Assembly (NCBI GenBank): GCA_002796835.1
Contig: LUGL01000021.1
Span: forward strand, 1-48,021
From: Elainella saxicola E1
GTDB taxonomy: Bacteria > Cyanobacteriota > Cyanobacteriia > Elainellales > Elainellaceae
Direction of reading: 5' to 3'
Length of the DNA stretch: 48,021 bases
Below the pieces are notes generated by a model that worked only from the letters and a program-made list of their open reading frames with translations, made no database searches and had not been told where the DNA came from. A program made the position numbers and the translations under genes. Shown piece after piece: positions 8,264 through 17,619 of the stretch; the first letter of the stretch is position 1, and each line of letters begins with the position of its first letter.

Positions 8264-9007
8264 ATGGTACGAGTGTCGATCGTCATTCCGACCCTAAATG
8301 AAGCAGCCGTTTTGCCTCGCACCTTACGTCATTTGCAGTTGCTCGATCCGCCAGCCTGGGAAATTTATGTGGTCGATGGTGGCAGCCAGGATGGGACGAT
8401 CGAACTGGCGATCGCTGCCAATCAAATAACCAATCTAAAAGTAATTCAGTCCGAACAAGCTGGCCGATCGGTCCAAATGAACCAGGGAGCAGCAGCGGCC
8501 ACGGGCGATTTGCTCTGCTTTCTCCATGCTGATACGCTGGTTCCGGATGATTTAGTGGCCGTGATTGGGCGAACCTTAGCTGATTCGACGATCGCCGCTG
8601 GTGGATTTATTTCTTTAATGACTGGAGAAAATATCCGCTGGGGCATTTCGCTCCACAATTTCTTGAAGACCTATTACGCGCCGCTGCTATTCCGACCTCA
8701 TTTATTTTTCGCGAAAGGAATGCGGCTGCTGTTTGGCGATCAGGTAATTTTTTGCCGTCGCCAGCAATTTTGGCAATGCAGCGGCTTTGATCCCACATTG
8801 CCCATTATGGAAGAAGCCGATCTTTGTTTGAAGCTGAACCAACACGGCAAGATCCGCCAGGTGAATCGGGTAGTCCATTCGTCCGATCGCAGAGTTGCCC
8901 ACTGGGGAGCCTGGAAAGCAACCGGAATTTATATGGCGATCGGATTACTGTGGATTTCAGGGGTGCCTGCCACCACTTTGAAGCAGTTTTACCAGGAGAT
9001 TCGCTGA
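8264..9007 (+). CDS. GT2 glycosyltransferase of the TIGR04283-like family
   Basis: Soluble GT-A glycosyltransferase of 247 residues. SIVIPTLNEAAVLPRTLRHL, VVDGGSQDGT, FLHADT (DxD-type metal site) and FGDQVIFCRR followed by MEEADLCLKL match the family annotated as rSAM/selenodomain-associated transferase 2. The ATG at 8264 follows GGAGA (8252-8256). One hydrophobic segment near the C-terminus (IYMAIGLLWISGVP) could attach it to a membrane. It is divergent from the radical SAM gene at 7982, but that protein lacks the selenodomain architecture, so the family name should not be taken as a functional link. The donor and acceptor are unknown. Confidence 0.8.
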   Translation: MVRVSIVIPTLNEAAVLPRTLRHLQLLDPPAWEIYVVDGGSQDGTIELAIAANQITNLKVIQSEQAGRSVQMNQGAAAATGDLLCFLHADTLVPDDLVAVIGRTLADSTIAAGGFISLMTGENIRWGISLHNFLKTYYAPLLFRPHLFFAKGMRLLFGDQVIFCRRQQFWQCSGFDPTLPIMEEADLCLKLNQHGKIRQVNRVVHSSDRRVAHWGAWKATGIYMAIGLLWISGVPATTLKQFYQEIR

Positions 9008-9266
9008 TTGCCGCGATGACTCAAGCCTGAAAGGATGTGGAGTCGGAACCGCCAGATTACCAGCGGCAGTTGGCTTTGCGCGTCAAATCAGCCTCAGATA
9101 AATTCAAAAGTTCCCTTACTCTATCCGAGGAAGGAATTTTAAAGGGAGGGTGATCAGGCTTTGCTAGTTTAAAAAGCAGGCAGGTCGATGACTGTGGGTT
9201 TTGGTGACTGTGGGTTTCACTGCCTTCATCCTCTGCTGTAGTGCTGCTTACCTGGAGATCGTTACT

Positions 9267-10199
9267 GTGCAATTGCCGTCCTTGCCGCTAAATCAACAAG
9301 TTGTTTTAATTACAGGCGCATCCGCTGGGATTGGTGCCGCTTTACCAGTTTTACTGGCAGACCAATATTCCGGTATCCGCTTAGCCTTATCAGCACGGAG
9401 CGCCCATAAATTGGAAACGATCGCCGATCGCTGCCGCCAGTTAGGAGCAGAAGTAATCGTGATCCCCACTGACATGACCCAAATCGATCAGGTAGTTACG
9501 CTCGTTAAAAAAACGTTGCAGCAGTTTGGCCGAATCGATGCAGTGGTCAATAACGCTGGCTATGGGCAAATGGGACCGATCGAACTTATTCCCACTGAAG
9601 CTGTTCAGCAGCAATTTGCAGTAAATTTGCTGGGCGTGATTGCTGTAATTCAGCAAGTCATCCCAATTCTGCGGGCGCAAGGAGGGGGACATATTATTAA
9701 TGTCAGTTCGCTGGGCGGCAGAGTCGCCTTTCCCCTCGGCAGTTTATATAGTGCTTCCAAATTTGGCTTGGAAGGTTTAAGTGATGCATTACGTATTGAG
9801 TTAGAGCCGTTCAATATCCGCATTAGTGTCATCGAGCCTGGTCCCGTCAAAACCGATTTCTTTGAGACAGCCAGCCAGAAAATGACGCAATTCATTACCG
9901 ATCCTTCGCAAACTCCCTATCGTCCGGCGCTGGAGAATTTAGAGCCACTCAATCAACGGTTGATCCAGCAATCCTGGAGTGCAGAACGGGTCGCGCAAGT
10001 CATTGTTGGAGCGCTAGCTGCCCAGAAGCCAAAACCTCGCTATATTGCAGCCACAGGTGGCAATCTAATGCTGTGGCTCATGACTAAAGTGTTGCCAACC
10101 TCTGTTGTAGATAAATTCTGGCAGCGATTTTATGGGATCGATCGAATCAAGCAGACCTGGCGGCAGCCGCAAGCACCGCTCGATCGTTCTATCTCCTGA
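9267..10199 (+). CDS. Short-chain dehydrogenase/reductase
   Basis: NAD(P)-dependent oxidoreductase of the classical SDR family, about 310 residues. The Rossmann motif TGASAGIG lies near residue 17, NNAG near residue 92, the catalytic Ser in INVSS, and the YSASK active site. PGPVKTDF is the usual motif after the active site. A C-terminal extension of about 50 residues with a hydrophobic patch (LMLWLMTKVLPTSVV) is seen in membrane-associated SDRs. I chose the GTG at 9267 because GGAG (9254-9257) precedes it at good spacing and the family N-terminus begins just after; an open frame extends back to 9201. The substrate is unknown. Confidence 0.85.
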   Translation: MQLPSLPLNQQVVLITGASAGIGAALPVLLADQYSGIRLALSARSAHKLETIADRCRQLGAEVIVIPTDMTQIDQVVTLVKKTLQQFGRIDAVVNNAGYGQMGPIELIPTEAVQQQFAVNLLGVIAVIQQVIPILRAQGGGHIINVSSLGGRVAFPLGSLYSASKFGLEGLSDALRIELEPFNIRISVIEPGPVKTDFFETASQKMTQFITDPSQTPYRPALENLEPLNQRLIQQSWSAERVAQVIVGALAAQKPKPRYIAATGGNLMLWLMTKVLPTSVVDKFWQRFYGIDRIKQTWRQPQAPLDRSIS

Positions 10200-10210
10200 T
10201 CAATCAGTCC

Positions 10211-10280
10211 TGCTCTATAGACTGTCAACAAACCATAGAATGATCTTGCTCTATAAACTGCAAGTAAACCCATAGAATCT
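10211..10280 (+). repeat. Tandem direct repeat, two copies of about 36 bp
   Basis: Two imperfect head-to-tail copies (10211-10246 and 10247-10280), each starting TGCTCTATA and containing CCATAGAAT. They lie between the SDR stop and the AllA-like gene. No hairpin or T-tract makes them a terminator; they may be a duplicated regulatory site or a neutral duplication. Confidence 0.6.
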
Positions 10281-10346
10281 TGGGGTCGATCGCGCTATTC
10301 TGGCCTTAAGATTTCACGATAGCTTTCCTCCCTGATTTGGCATCCC

Positions 10347-10838
10347 ATGACTCAACCAGTTGCCGTTCGAGCACTGTCTGCTCCGCTCATTACTGCCGAA
10401 GCATTTCGACCATTTGGTCAGGTGATTGTTGCTTCACCCGATGGCAAAGTTTTTGATCAGGAAGATGCCCAACTGCATTTGAGTCAGGGAATTCCTCGGT
10501 TCTACATTATGGGACTACCGAAACGGGGGCGCATCTTTTCCCAGATCACGCGACATCAGCGCTGCACTCAATGTTTGGGCTCCCTACAAGACCAAGAATG
10601 GCTAATTGCCGTTGCGCCACCTGGAGCAGCAGAAAACCCAGATCCGGAGGCGATCGTCGCATTTCGAATCCCTGGCAACTGCTTCATCAAGTTAGAAGTG
10701 GGCACTTGGCATGCTGGCCCTTATTTCGATCAAGACTGGATCGACTTTTATAACCTAGAACTCAGCGATACCAACATTACAGACCATCAAACCTGCAATC
10801 TGCGCAGTTTGTATGGCATAGAATTTGAAATGGTTTGA
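10347..10838 (+). CDS. Ureidoglycolate lyase (AllA) family protein
   Basis: Cupin-fold protein of 163 residues similar to ureidoglycolate lyase, which splits ureidoglycolate to glyoxylate and urea in allantoin breakdown. Family features: ITAEAFRPFGQVI at the N-terminus, the TRHQRCTQCLGSL segment in place of the usual ERH-QAF region, LIAVAPPG, and GTWHAGP near residue 127 (the family has a GTWHxP-like motif). No other allantoin-pathway gene is nearby, so the real role in this organism is uncertain. The ATG at 10347 has no clear Shine-Dalgarno sequence. Confidence 0.75.
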   Translation: MTQPVAVRALSAPLITAEAFRPFGQVIVASPDGKVFDQEDAQLHLSQGIPRFYIMGLPKRGRIFSQITRHQRCTQCLGSLQDQEWLIAVAPPGAAENPDPEAIVAFRIPGNCFIKLEVGTWHAGPYFDQDWIDFYNLELSDTNITDHQTCNLRSLYGIEFEMV

Positions 10839-10901
10839 GGTCAAACGACAAAAACGGGCGATTCACTTTCAGAGGATGTTTTCAGGAAGTCTGAATCATC
10901 A

Positions 10902-11285
10902 CTAAGAGGCCAGCAGCTTTTGTAGAGCGAGCAGGGTTTCTCGAGAAGGCTTCAGTTCCAGATAATTCTTCAAGCTATAGCCAACACTAACGCCATTGAC
11001 TTCAACATCGGCTGCACCTGAAGTAGACATGGCCAAATTCACTAATTTGACCAACATCTTTTGATTCAGAATTTGCCCCACCACAATGACAACTGCTCCC
11101 CGCTGTGTGACACGTAGACGGTTGAGTTCAATGAACGCAAATTCTTGTCTAAAGACCAACATAACCCGCTTTGCCAAGCCATGGTGATCATACTCACCAT
11201 CCAAGCCGACACGTTCGGGTGGAATAGATTTGAATAACAGGGTTGAGGTAGACTGCCCTATCCGCTTGTGACTAGACTCCATCAT
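10902..11285 (-). CDS. Small conserved protein with a BON-like region
   Basis: 127-residue protein of unknown function. The central part RLRVTQRGAVVIVVGQILNQKMLVKLVNLAMSTSGAADVEVNGVSVG alternates strand-helix-strand in the pattern of BON domains (a strand, G-x-V, a helix of about 15 residues, a final V-x-V strand). No signal peptide or lipobox is visible, which differs from most BON proteins. The start has two consecutive ATG codons (11285 and 11282) with GGTGA about 5-9 bases upstream. It is a single gene between the AllA-like gene (convergent) and a 587-bp gap. The BON assignment is by eye and tentative. Confidence 0.65.
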   Translation of the reverse strand: MMESSHKRIGQSTSTLLFKSIPPERVGLDGEYDHHGLAKRVMLVFRQEFAFIELNRLRVTQRGAVVIVVGQILNQKMLVKLVNLAMSTSGAADVEVNGVSVGYSLKNYLELKPSRETLLALQKLLAS

Positions 11286-11872
11286 TTAAGATCACCAAAT
11301 GCAAAACTAGTTTCGCACTCCATACTTCCACTGCGTCTTCCCAGGGTTGGCGATCGCTATTAGATCTTTCTGTTACTTATGAGTTTTCTCTGTTGAGATT
11401 CAACTGATCGAGTAACCGTAAAGTTGAACGACTGCAGCCCTTTAAAGCGCGAGTGAAAGAATTACCATTGCAGGGTTTAGGGGATGTTAAACGAGGGCAC
11501 TTTAACGAACCTGCGTACCAATGAGGAAAACACGTAAAGAGTTGATGAGGTTTTATAAGGTAATTGTAAAGATACTAAGCCACCTTAGCACGAAAAAACT
11601 GTTCTTGATACTACAAAGTGTTTTGAATTACGGAAGCAGCAGAGCACCGCTATCCTTCCAATCACCAAAGCTCCAACTCATTCTTCGTTCCCTGTCAAGA
11701 TGCAAGACAAAGACCTTTACCGTGTATTCCCCTACCGTTAAACTACCCACGAGCTTAGCGAATCATGCAGGTAATTGCCAGAAGGGAATTGTTAATTTTT
11801 TGACTCAGTATCTAGATCAACCCGTATTTCCACCTGCACAACGATGGGATTACCTCGTTTCGCCAGAGCTCC
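11286..11872. other. 587-bp intergenic stretch without a supported gene
   Basis: An open frame of 126 codons (11521-11901, plus strand) has no recognisable domain, no ribosome binding site and overlaps the end of the J-domain gene by 29 bp, so I do not annotate it. On the minus strand at about 11725-11750 the sequence has a tRNA-D-arm-like stretch (TAGTTTAACGGTAG), but no matching acceptor stem or T-loop follows. Nothing else stands out. Confidence 0.5.
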
Positions 11873-12886
11873 CTAAGTATGAATCGTGCCATCTGGCATA
11901 ATTACCCCTTTGAGACGGGCACCCGTTAGCTTCACCATGAGGCGATCGGAAACCCCAATGCGAGCGCCCTTTAGATTGGCCCCAGTTAAATCAGCGCCGC
12001 TTAAATCAGCGCCAATCAGGTTGGCTCCTTGCAGGTTGGCATTGCTGAGATCGGCCTCTAGCAGGTTGGCACGAAACAGATTGGCCCCGCTCAGGTTGGC
12101 CTGAGAAAGATTGATGCGATGGAGAAAGGCATCGCTCAGATTTGCATTACTGAGGTTGGCCTGACTCAGGTTGCGGCTAGACAAATCTTTCTCTCGCAGG
12201 TCCGCACCACTGAGGTTGGCCCCAGCCAAATCTGGCGTTTGAGGTCGAGGCGGCGGTTGAACTGGTCGAGGGGTAGAAGATTGATACCAGTCTTGCTGCT
12301 TAGCCGCTCCATTGCTATTCACATACCCCGTTCCGTTTGAGGATTGCCCATTTGAGGATTGCCCATTTGAGGGTTGCCCATTTGAGGGTTGGTAGTAGCC
12401 ATAGGGACGGGGTGGAGCCTGATAGCTGTGATAGCGGGGAGGGGCAGTCCGAGGTTCATGATGCGTATCCCGATGATCTCGATGGGAGTCTCGGTGGGAA
12501 TGACTCGTATGAGACCGTGGCTCATGACGATGGTCCCGATGAGCCTGAGAGGAATGGGACTGGCCGGCGGCAGAATGGCCATGGCCAGAATGGGACTGAC
12601 CGGAGTGAGTCTGTCCAGAATGGTTTTGCCCGTTCGAGTGGCTCTTCGGCGTAGTATTTTTAGTTGACGCCTGAGATTGCTGCGATCGCTGAGAACGCAA
12701 ATGGTCACGGGCCTGGTTCAGCTCCTTCAGCTTTTGCTGGGCTTTTTCCTGGAGCCGTGGATTGTCTTTGGGAAGTCGATCGGGGTGCCAAACAAACGCC
12801 AAATCGCGATAGGCCTGGTTCACCTCTTCGAGAGACGCGCCAGGTTCTAAACCAAGGACTCTGTAGTAACTATCGAGTTCACTCAT
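11873..12886 (-). CDS. J-domain protein with His-rich linker and C-terminal pentapeptide repeats
   Basis: Probable DnaK co-chaperone or scaffold, 337 residues. Residues 5-66 are a J domain with the diagnostic HPD (FVWHPDRLP). Residues about 67-205 form a low-complexity linker extremely rich in His, Ser, Gln and Asn (repeats such as HSGQSHSGHGHS and SNGQ). Residues about 212-315 are pentapeptide repeats (A(N/D)LSx: ANLSGADLREKDLSSRNLSQANLS...), predicted to form a right-handed beta-helix. The start is the ATG at 12886. J-domain plus pentapeptide proteins are known in cyanobacteria; the His-rich linker could bind metal, which is inference. No operon partner is seen. Confidence 0.9.
   Translation of the reverse strand: MSELDSYYRVLGLEPGASLEEVNQAYRDLAFVWHPDRLPKDNPRLQEKAQQKLKELNQARDHLRSQRSQQSQASTKNTTPKSHSNGQNHSGQTHSGQSHSGHGHSAAGQSHSSQAHRDHRHEPRSHTSHSHRDSHRDHRDTHHEPRTAPPRYHSYQAPPRPYGYYQPSNGQPSNGQSSNGQSSNGTGYVNSNGAAKQQDWYQSSTPRPVQPPPRPQTPDLAGANLSGADLREKDLSSRNLSQANLSNANLSDAFLHRINLSQANLSGANLFRANLLEADLSNANLQGANLIGADLSGADLTGANLKGARIGVSDRLMVKLTGARLKGVIMPDGTIHT
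12334..12393 (-). repeat. 15-bp tandem repeat inside the J-domain gene linker
   Basis: Four tandem near-identical 15-base units (plus strand TTTGAGGATTGCCCA and its variant TTTGAGGGTTGCCCA) encode (P/S)SNGQ repeats in the linker. Being a multiple of three, the array can change length without breaking the frame, so it is a candidate for length variation between strains. Confidence 0.75.
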
Positions 12887-13171
12887 CGAGGTCAGCGCAA
12901 TTTACTTTCATGCTACAAGCTTGCTTGGGCTGGATGCACGTAAAACAGAAAAATTTTCGGATTGTAACGTAGCTAGGGACCCCTGTTAGGGAATGCTGAC
13001 ACGTTCTCCTGGACCACAGGCGCTCAGCATGACTCAAAGCGGCAGTTTTCGTCACTTTTGTCAATCCAAATCAAGCGAGTTGTTTTGCATAAAAGCCTCG
13101 ACAGGAGTGGCAGGTCAGAACTAGACTGAACATTATCCGTAACTTTGTGCATCAGCAGATACAGTTTAAAT

Positions 13172-15079
13172 ATGCGTAAAGTCCTCCCTGCCCCTCCCCA
13201 GACCCAAACCAATAGTCAAAGTAGTAGTCAAAATACTAGTCCAACTTCTTCTCTTTCCCAAACTGCCCCAACTCGCGTGACTGGGGCTTTTGCACTCATG
13301 GATAGCCTAAAGCGCCATGGCGTGAAGCATATTTTTGGGTATCCCGGTGGTGCAATTCTGCCAATTTATGATGAGCTGTATCGATTTGAAGCCGCAGGGC
13401 ACTTACAGCACATTCTAGTCAGGCATGAGCAAGGTGCCGCCCATGCCGCAGATGGATATGCTCGTGCAACGGGCCAAGTAGGTGTTTGTTTCGGCACATC
13501 GGGTCCAGGTGCAACGAACTTGGTGACTGGAATCGCGACGGCTCAAATGGATTCTATCCCCATGGTGATTATCACCGGACAGGTAGGCCGTGCCGCGATC
13601 GGTAGCGATGCATTCCAGGAAACCGACATTTACGGCATTACTTTGCCGATCGTCAAACACTCCTATGTGGTGCGCGAGCCACAAGATATGGCCCGGATTG
13701 TGGCAGAAGCCTTTCACATTGCTTCGACTGGCCGCCCTGGTCCGGTGCTAATCGATGTGCCGAAGGATGTCGGCGTGGAGATGTTTGACTATGTACCCGT
13801 CGAGCCAGGAACCGTCAAGTTACCGGGCTATCGTCCGACGGTGAAGGGAAATCCCCGCCAGGTGATTCAGGCGCTAAAACTGATTCGCGAAGCACGTCGT
13901 CCGTTGCTCTATGTCGGTGGTGGGGCGATCGCCTCAGGAGCCTACGCAGAGATCCATGAACTGGCTGAGCGCTATAACTTGCCTGTCACCACCACATTGA
14001 TGGGTTTAGGGATCTTTGATGAGCATCATCCTCTGTCGGTTGGCATGTTGGGGATGCATGGCACAGCCTACGCCAACTTTGCTGTCACGGAGTGCGATCT
14101 GCTGATTGCGGTAGGCGCTCGGTTTGACGATCGCGTCACGGGCAAGCTGGATGAGTTCGCCTCACGCGCCAAGGTGATTCACATTGATATCGACCCAGCA
14201 GAAGTGGGCAAAAACCGGGTGCCTGAGGTGCCGATCGTGGGCGATGTCCGCACAGTGCTCATGGATTTGCTGCAACGCGATGCGGAAGAGGGTAGACCCG
14301 CCAATCCTAATCAAACCCAAGAATGGTTGCAGCGGATCGATCGCTGGCGCAGAGATTATCCTCTCGCAGTTCCTAGCTACCCCGACCAAATTTCGCCGCA
14401 AGAGGTGATCTCAGCAGTAGGTCGTCAGGCTCCCCATGCCTTTTATACCACTGATGTAGGACAGCACCAGATGTGGGCTGCCCAGTTTTTAAAGGCAGGA
14501 CCGCGCCGCTGGATCTCAAGTGCTGGTTTAGGCACGATGGGCTTCGGCATGCCTGCAGCAATGGGTGCCAAAATGGCACTGCCGAATGAGGACGTGATCT
14601 GTATTAGCGGTGATGCCAGCTTCCAGATGAACTGTCAGGAGCTAGGTACGCTGGGTCAATATGGTATCGCGGTCAAAACCGTGATCATCAACAACGGTTG
14701 GCAGGGCATGGTGCGGCAATGGCAGGAAGCGTTCTATGGCGAGCGGTACTCCGCTTCTAACATGCAGCCGGGAATGCCTGATTTCGTCATGCTGGCTCAA
14801 GCTTTTGGCGTGAAGGGCATGATTGTTGAGCATCGAGATGAACTGGAAGGGGCGATCGCTGAAATGCTGGCTCACAATGGTCCGGTGCTGCTCGATGTGC
14901 GGGTGAAGCGAGATGAAAACTGCTATCCCATGGTAGCTCCCGGCAAGAGCAATGCTCAAATGGTCGGCTTACCGAAACCGCCAGAGCATGAAGCTACGGG
15001 ACCCGTTGTTTGCAGCAACTGCGGCACCGAAAATGAGGCAGATAACAAGTTCTGCCCAGAATGTGGCACCAAGCTGTAG
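13172..15079 (+). CDS. ilvB: Acetolactate synthase large subunit with C-terminal zinc ribbon
   Basis: Thiamine-diphosphate enzyme condensing pyruvate (or pyruvate plus 2-oxobutyrate) to acetolactate or acetohydroxybutyrate, the first common step of branched-chain amino acid synthesis. About 635 residues. Visible: the activating Glu in [19 protein letters not shown], the central FAD-binding domain ([17 protein letters not shown]), and the ThDP/Mg site [14 protein letters not shown]...[12 protein letters not shown]. An unusual extra tail, residues 613-635, has two CxxC knuckles (Cys614/617 and 628/631) forming a zinc ribbon. I chose the ATG at 13172 over the upstream ATG at 13145. The small subunit gene is not nearby. 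An intrinsic terminator follows. Confidence 0.95.
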   Translation: MRKVLPAPPQTQTNSQSSSQNTSPTSSLSQTAPTRVTGAFALMDSLKRHGVKHIFGYPGGAILPIYDELYRFEAAGHLQHILVRHEQGAAHAADGYARATGQVGVCFGTSGPGATNLVTGIATAQMDSIPMVIITGQVGRAAIGSDAFQETDIYGITLPIVKHSYVVREPQDMARIVAEAFHIASTGRPGPVLIDVPKDVGVEMFDYVPVEPGTVKLPGYRPTVKGNPRQVIQALKLIREARRPLLYVGGGAIASGAYAEIHELAERYNLPVTTTLMGLGIFDEHHPLSVGMLGMHGTAYANFAVTECDLLIAVGARFDDRVTGKLDEFASRAKVIHIDIDPAEVGKNRVPEVPIVGDVRTVLMDLLQRDAEEGRPANPNQTQEWLQRIDRWRRDYPLAVPSYPDQISPQEVISAVGRQAPHAFYTTDVGQHQMWAAQFLKAGPRRWISSAGLGTMGFGMPAAMGAKMALPNEDVICISGDASFQMNCQELGTLGQYGIAVKTVIINNGWQGMVRQWQEAFYGERYSASNMQPGMPDFVMLAQAFGVKGMIVEHRDELEGAIAEMLAHNGPVLLDVRVKRDENCYPMVAPGKSNAQMVGLPKPPEHEATGPVVCSNCGTENEADNKFCPECGTKL

Positions 15080-15124
15080 ATACTTGCGATTCGTAGTTCT
15101 GCATCTTCTAAGAGTATGCTAATG

Positions 15125-15150
15125 ACTCCCTACTTGAGTGGGGAGTTTTT
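15125..15150 (+). terminator. Intrinsic terminator of ilvB
   Basis: Stem ACTCCC(TA)/(TG)GGGAGT with loop CTTGAG, followed by TTTTT at 15146-15150. It lies 45 bp after the acetolactate synthase stop and in its orientation. Confidence 0.88.
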
Positions 15151-15519
15151 AATGGCGAGCAACTAGCATAATCATCCTTGGGCGTTTTCCAATGACGATG
15201 ACACATTTCCGGAAAAGGCAGCGGCAAGTAACGTTATTTTTCCATGTACAAAACGATATGTTCAATAGAGTTGAATATATCATTATTCAATAAAATTTAA
15301 TCCTTTGAGCCAGATTTAAAGTTCTTCAAAAATGTAGCCTGGACCGTAATAGCCCAGGCTTTCTTAGTATATGCCAGCCATTATATAAATCGGTCGGCCA
15401 GCGTTATTCAACCAATATCTGTATCTTAACCGGCATTCCGAAAATGTAGTGGTTCTTAAAAATTTCTTCATGTTTATTGTTTCCGTCTCATCTCAACTTC
15501 CACCAGTATTGAAGTGCTC
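15151..15519. other. 369-bp AT-rich intergenic stretch between ilvB and RNase D genes
   Basis: The two flanking genes converge here. There is no open frame worth calling. The only structure is the inverted repeat at 15336-15360, annotated separately. Confidence 0.5.
15336..15360. terminator. Terminator-like hairpin (either strand)
   Basis: Perfect 7-bp stem AGCCTGG/CCAGGCT with an 11-base loop. It is followed by TTCTT on the plus strand and by ACATTTTT on the minus strand. It lies 160 bp beyond the end of the minus-strand RNase D gene and could terminate it, although neither T-tract is ideal. Confidence 0.45.
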
Positions 15520-16149
15520 TTAATGTTCAAAGATATTGGGATATTGCAACAGATCGAGCTGGACGATCGTCGGCAAACATTGAAAACAGGACTGGGCCAG
15601 TTCCCACCGCTCTTCCCGCTTCAGCATCTCAATCAGTTTAAGCCGCAAGCTAGGTAGATACCGTACATCATTCGCTGCATATCGGAGCTGTTGTTCCGAT
15701 AGATTGGCTGCGTTGCCCCAATCGGAACTCTGAGCCGATTTATCCAATTCAACCTGTTCTAGCTCCAGCACCACATCTTTGAGGCCATGCTTGGGACTAT
15801 AGGTGCGAGCTAACTTACTCGCAATTTTGGTGCAAAAAAACGGATTCACCTGAATGTCGAGGTGATAGCGCAAGGTTGCTAAATCAAACCGAGCAAAATG
15901 GAAAATCTTGACCGTCGAGGTTTGTTCTAGAAGTTGCTTCAGATTTGGAGCAGCCGTTTGCCCCCGCAAGATCCGCAATACAGAGACTTGTCCCTCGGCA
16001 TTACAAAGCTGCACCAAACAAAGCCGATCGCGCTGAGGTAAAAGCCCCATGGTTTCAGTATCTACGGCGATCGCATCAGATTTGAGATATTGTTCTAATG
16101 CTTCGGTAGATAGATCGGTGTCAAAAACTTGGAAATCAGTCAACGACAT
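15520..16149 (-). CDS. rnd: RNase D-type 3'-5' exonuclease
   Basis: 3'-5' exoribonuclease of the DEDDy superfamily, likely acting in tRNA or other stable RNA maturation. 209 residues: only the exonuclease domain, without the HRDC domain of E. coli RNase D, as is common in cyanobacteria. The motifs are AVDTETMG (Asp30, Glu32), FHFARFDLATL, and the Exo III YAANDVRYL with Tyr and Asp. The start is the ATG at 16149. It is separated from trpB by a palindromic repeat. Confidence 0.88.
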   Translation of the reverse strand: MSLTDFQVFDTDLSTEALEQYLKSDAIAVDTETMGLLPQRDRLCLVQLCNAEGQVSVLRILRGQTAAPNLKQLLEQTSTVKIFHFARFDLATLRYHLDIQVNPFFCTKIASKLARTYSPKHGLKDVVLELEQVELDKSAQSSDWGNAANLSEQQLRYAANDVRYLPSLRLKLIEMLKREERWELAQSCFQCLPTIVQLDLLQYPNIFEH

Positions 16150-16197
16150 ATATGGGAAAGAGAAATGGAAATAGGGCGATCGAATGAGCTTAATGGA

Positions 16198-16245
16198 GAT
16201 CCCCCCGCCTTACGGCCCCCCCTTATTAAGGGGGGCAGGGGGATC
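16198..16245. repeat. Dispersed GATCCCCC...GGGGGATC palindromic repeat
   Basis: Nested inverted repeat: outer arms GATCCCCC (16198-16205) and GGGGGATC (16238-16245), inner arms CCCCCCTTA/TAAGGGGGG around 16215-16235. A shorter relative with the same CCCCCTTA/AAGGGGG core and GGGGGATCTCCA end is at 30281-30313. It lies downstream of trpB (minus strand) and could also act as a transcription end. Confidence 0.8.
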
Positions 16246-16296
16246 TGCAACAGAAAAGTTCTGCTTCAAGAAAACCTTGAATAGACGAAGTTTTCT

Positions 16297-17544
16297 CTAC
16301 CCCAGGTTGAGGTATTTAGCTGCAGACTGCATGTCTTTATCGCCGCGCCCGGAGCAGTTGATCACAATTTTGGGACTGCCGGAAAGTTGGGGACAGAGAA
16401 TTTCTAGATAGGCGATCGCATGAGCCGTTTCCAGTGCTGGGATAATGCCTTCGAGACGAGACAGCCGTTGGAAGCCTTCGAGGGCTTGTTGATCGGTGAT
16501 GCTGTAATATTCGGCGCGGTTGGCATCTTTGAGGTAGCTGTGTTCTGGTCCAACGCCGGGATAGTCCAGACCTGCGCTAATGGAATGGGGTTCAATTACC
16601 TGACCATCTTCATCTTGCAGCAAGTAGCTCATTGCCCCATGCAGCACGCCGACGCGACCTCTGGTAAGGGTGGCCGCATGTTTTTCGGAATCGATGCCTT
16701 CACCGCCCGCTTCAATGCCGATTAACCGCACGCTGGGTTCGTTGACAAACTCATGAAACAGACCCATCGCATTGGAACCACCGCCGATGCAGGCCAGCAG
16801 AATATCCGGTAGGCCGCCCCACTTTTCCTGACATTGCGATCGCGTTTCTCGGCCAATAATTGCCTGAAAGTCGCGCACGATCATGGGATAGGGGTGGGGA
16901 CCGGCGACGGAACCGAGAATGTAGTGGGTCGTTTCCACATTTGTCACCCAGTCCCGAATGGCTTCAGAAGTGGCATCTTTCAAAGTGCCTGTACCGGAAG
17001 CCACCGGACGCACTTCTGCTCCCATCAGCCGCATCCGAAACACGTTGAGCGCCTGCCGTTCCATATCATGCACACCCATGTAGATGATGCATTCCAGGCC
17101 AAAGCGGGCACAGACGGTTGCGGTCGCGACACCATGTTGACCGGCTCCTGTTTCAGCAATGATCCGCTGTTTTCCCATCCGTTTGGCCAGCAACACCTGC
17201 CCCAGCGCATTGTTGATTTTGTGTGCGCCCGTATGGTTGAGATCTTCCCGCTTCAAGTAAATTTGGGGACCACTACCGTCAGGACGGGCATAGTGCTGCG
17301 TCAACCGTTCTGCAAAGTAAAGCGGCGTGGCTCGGCCCACATAATCTTTCAGCAAACCGTCCAATTCTTGCTGGAAGGCTGGATCTTCACGGTATTGATA
17401 GAAGGCTGCCTCTAATTCCGTCAGGGCAGGCATCAGCGTTTCGGGCACATATTTGCCGCCAAACTGCCCATAGCGGCCCAGGGCATCAGGACGTTGACTG
17501 GCTTCGACCGGAGATTGTGTGGGAGAAACAGAAGTGGGTGTCAC
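16297..17544 (-). CDS. trpB: Tryptophan synthase beta subunit
   Basis: Pyridoxal-phosphate enzyme that joins indole and serine to make tryptophan, working with TrpA. 415 residues. The PLP lysine is Lys109 in [14 protein letters not shown]; the glycine-rich phosphate loop is [22 protein letters not shown] and SVAGPHPYP are also invariant family blocks. The N-terminal 20 residues before [19 protein letters not shown] are variable. The start codon is GTG at 17544 with no strong Shine-Dalgarno sequence. trpA is not adjacent, as usual in cyanobacteria. The gene is divergent from the SUI1-like gene, with a 75-bp gap. Confidence 0.97.
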   Translation of the reverse strand: MTPTSVSPTQSPVEASQRPDALGRYGQFGGKYVPETLMPALTELEAAFYQYREDPAFQQELDGLLKDYVGRATPLYFAERLTQHYARPDGSGPQIYLKREDLNHTGAHKINNALGQVLLAKRMGKQRIIAETGAGQHGVATATVCARFGLECIIYMGVHDMERQALNVFRMRLMGAEVRPVASGTGTLKDATSEAIRDWVTNVETTHYILGSVAGPHPYPMIVRDFQAIIGRETRSQCQEKWGGLPDILLACIGGGSNAMGLFHEFVNEPSVRLIGIEAGGEGIDSEKHAATLTRGRVGVLHGAMSYLLQDEDGQVIEPHSISAGLDYPGVGPEHSYLKDANRAEYYSITDQQALEGFQRLSRLEGIIPALETAHAIAYLEILCPQLSGSPKIVINCSGRGDKDMQSAAKYLNLG

Positions 17545-17619
17545 AGGCTGGATTAGGATAATGGAACAGTCCCCATTCTATAAAAGTCTCACCCTTATCT
17601 CAAATTAGGGCCGTACCTT

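Noticed and set aside
7982-8264. Linking the radical SAM gene and the TIGR04283-like glycosyltransferase as a selenodomain/arsenosugar-type system
   Set aside because: The radical SAM protein lacks the selenodomain partner architecture; the family name of the transferase alone is not evidence for the pathway.
11690-11760. tRNA-like stretch on the minus strand (TAGTTTAACGGTAG, resembling a D-arm)
   Set aside because: No acceptor stem can be paired, no 5-bp anticodon stem and no TTCRA T-loop at the right distance.
11521-11901. Open frame of 126 codons on the plus strand
   Set aside because: No ribosome binding site, no family features, basic low-information composition, and overlap with the 3' end of the J-domain gene.
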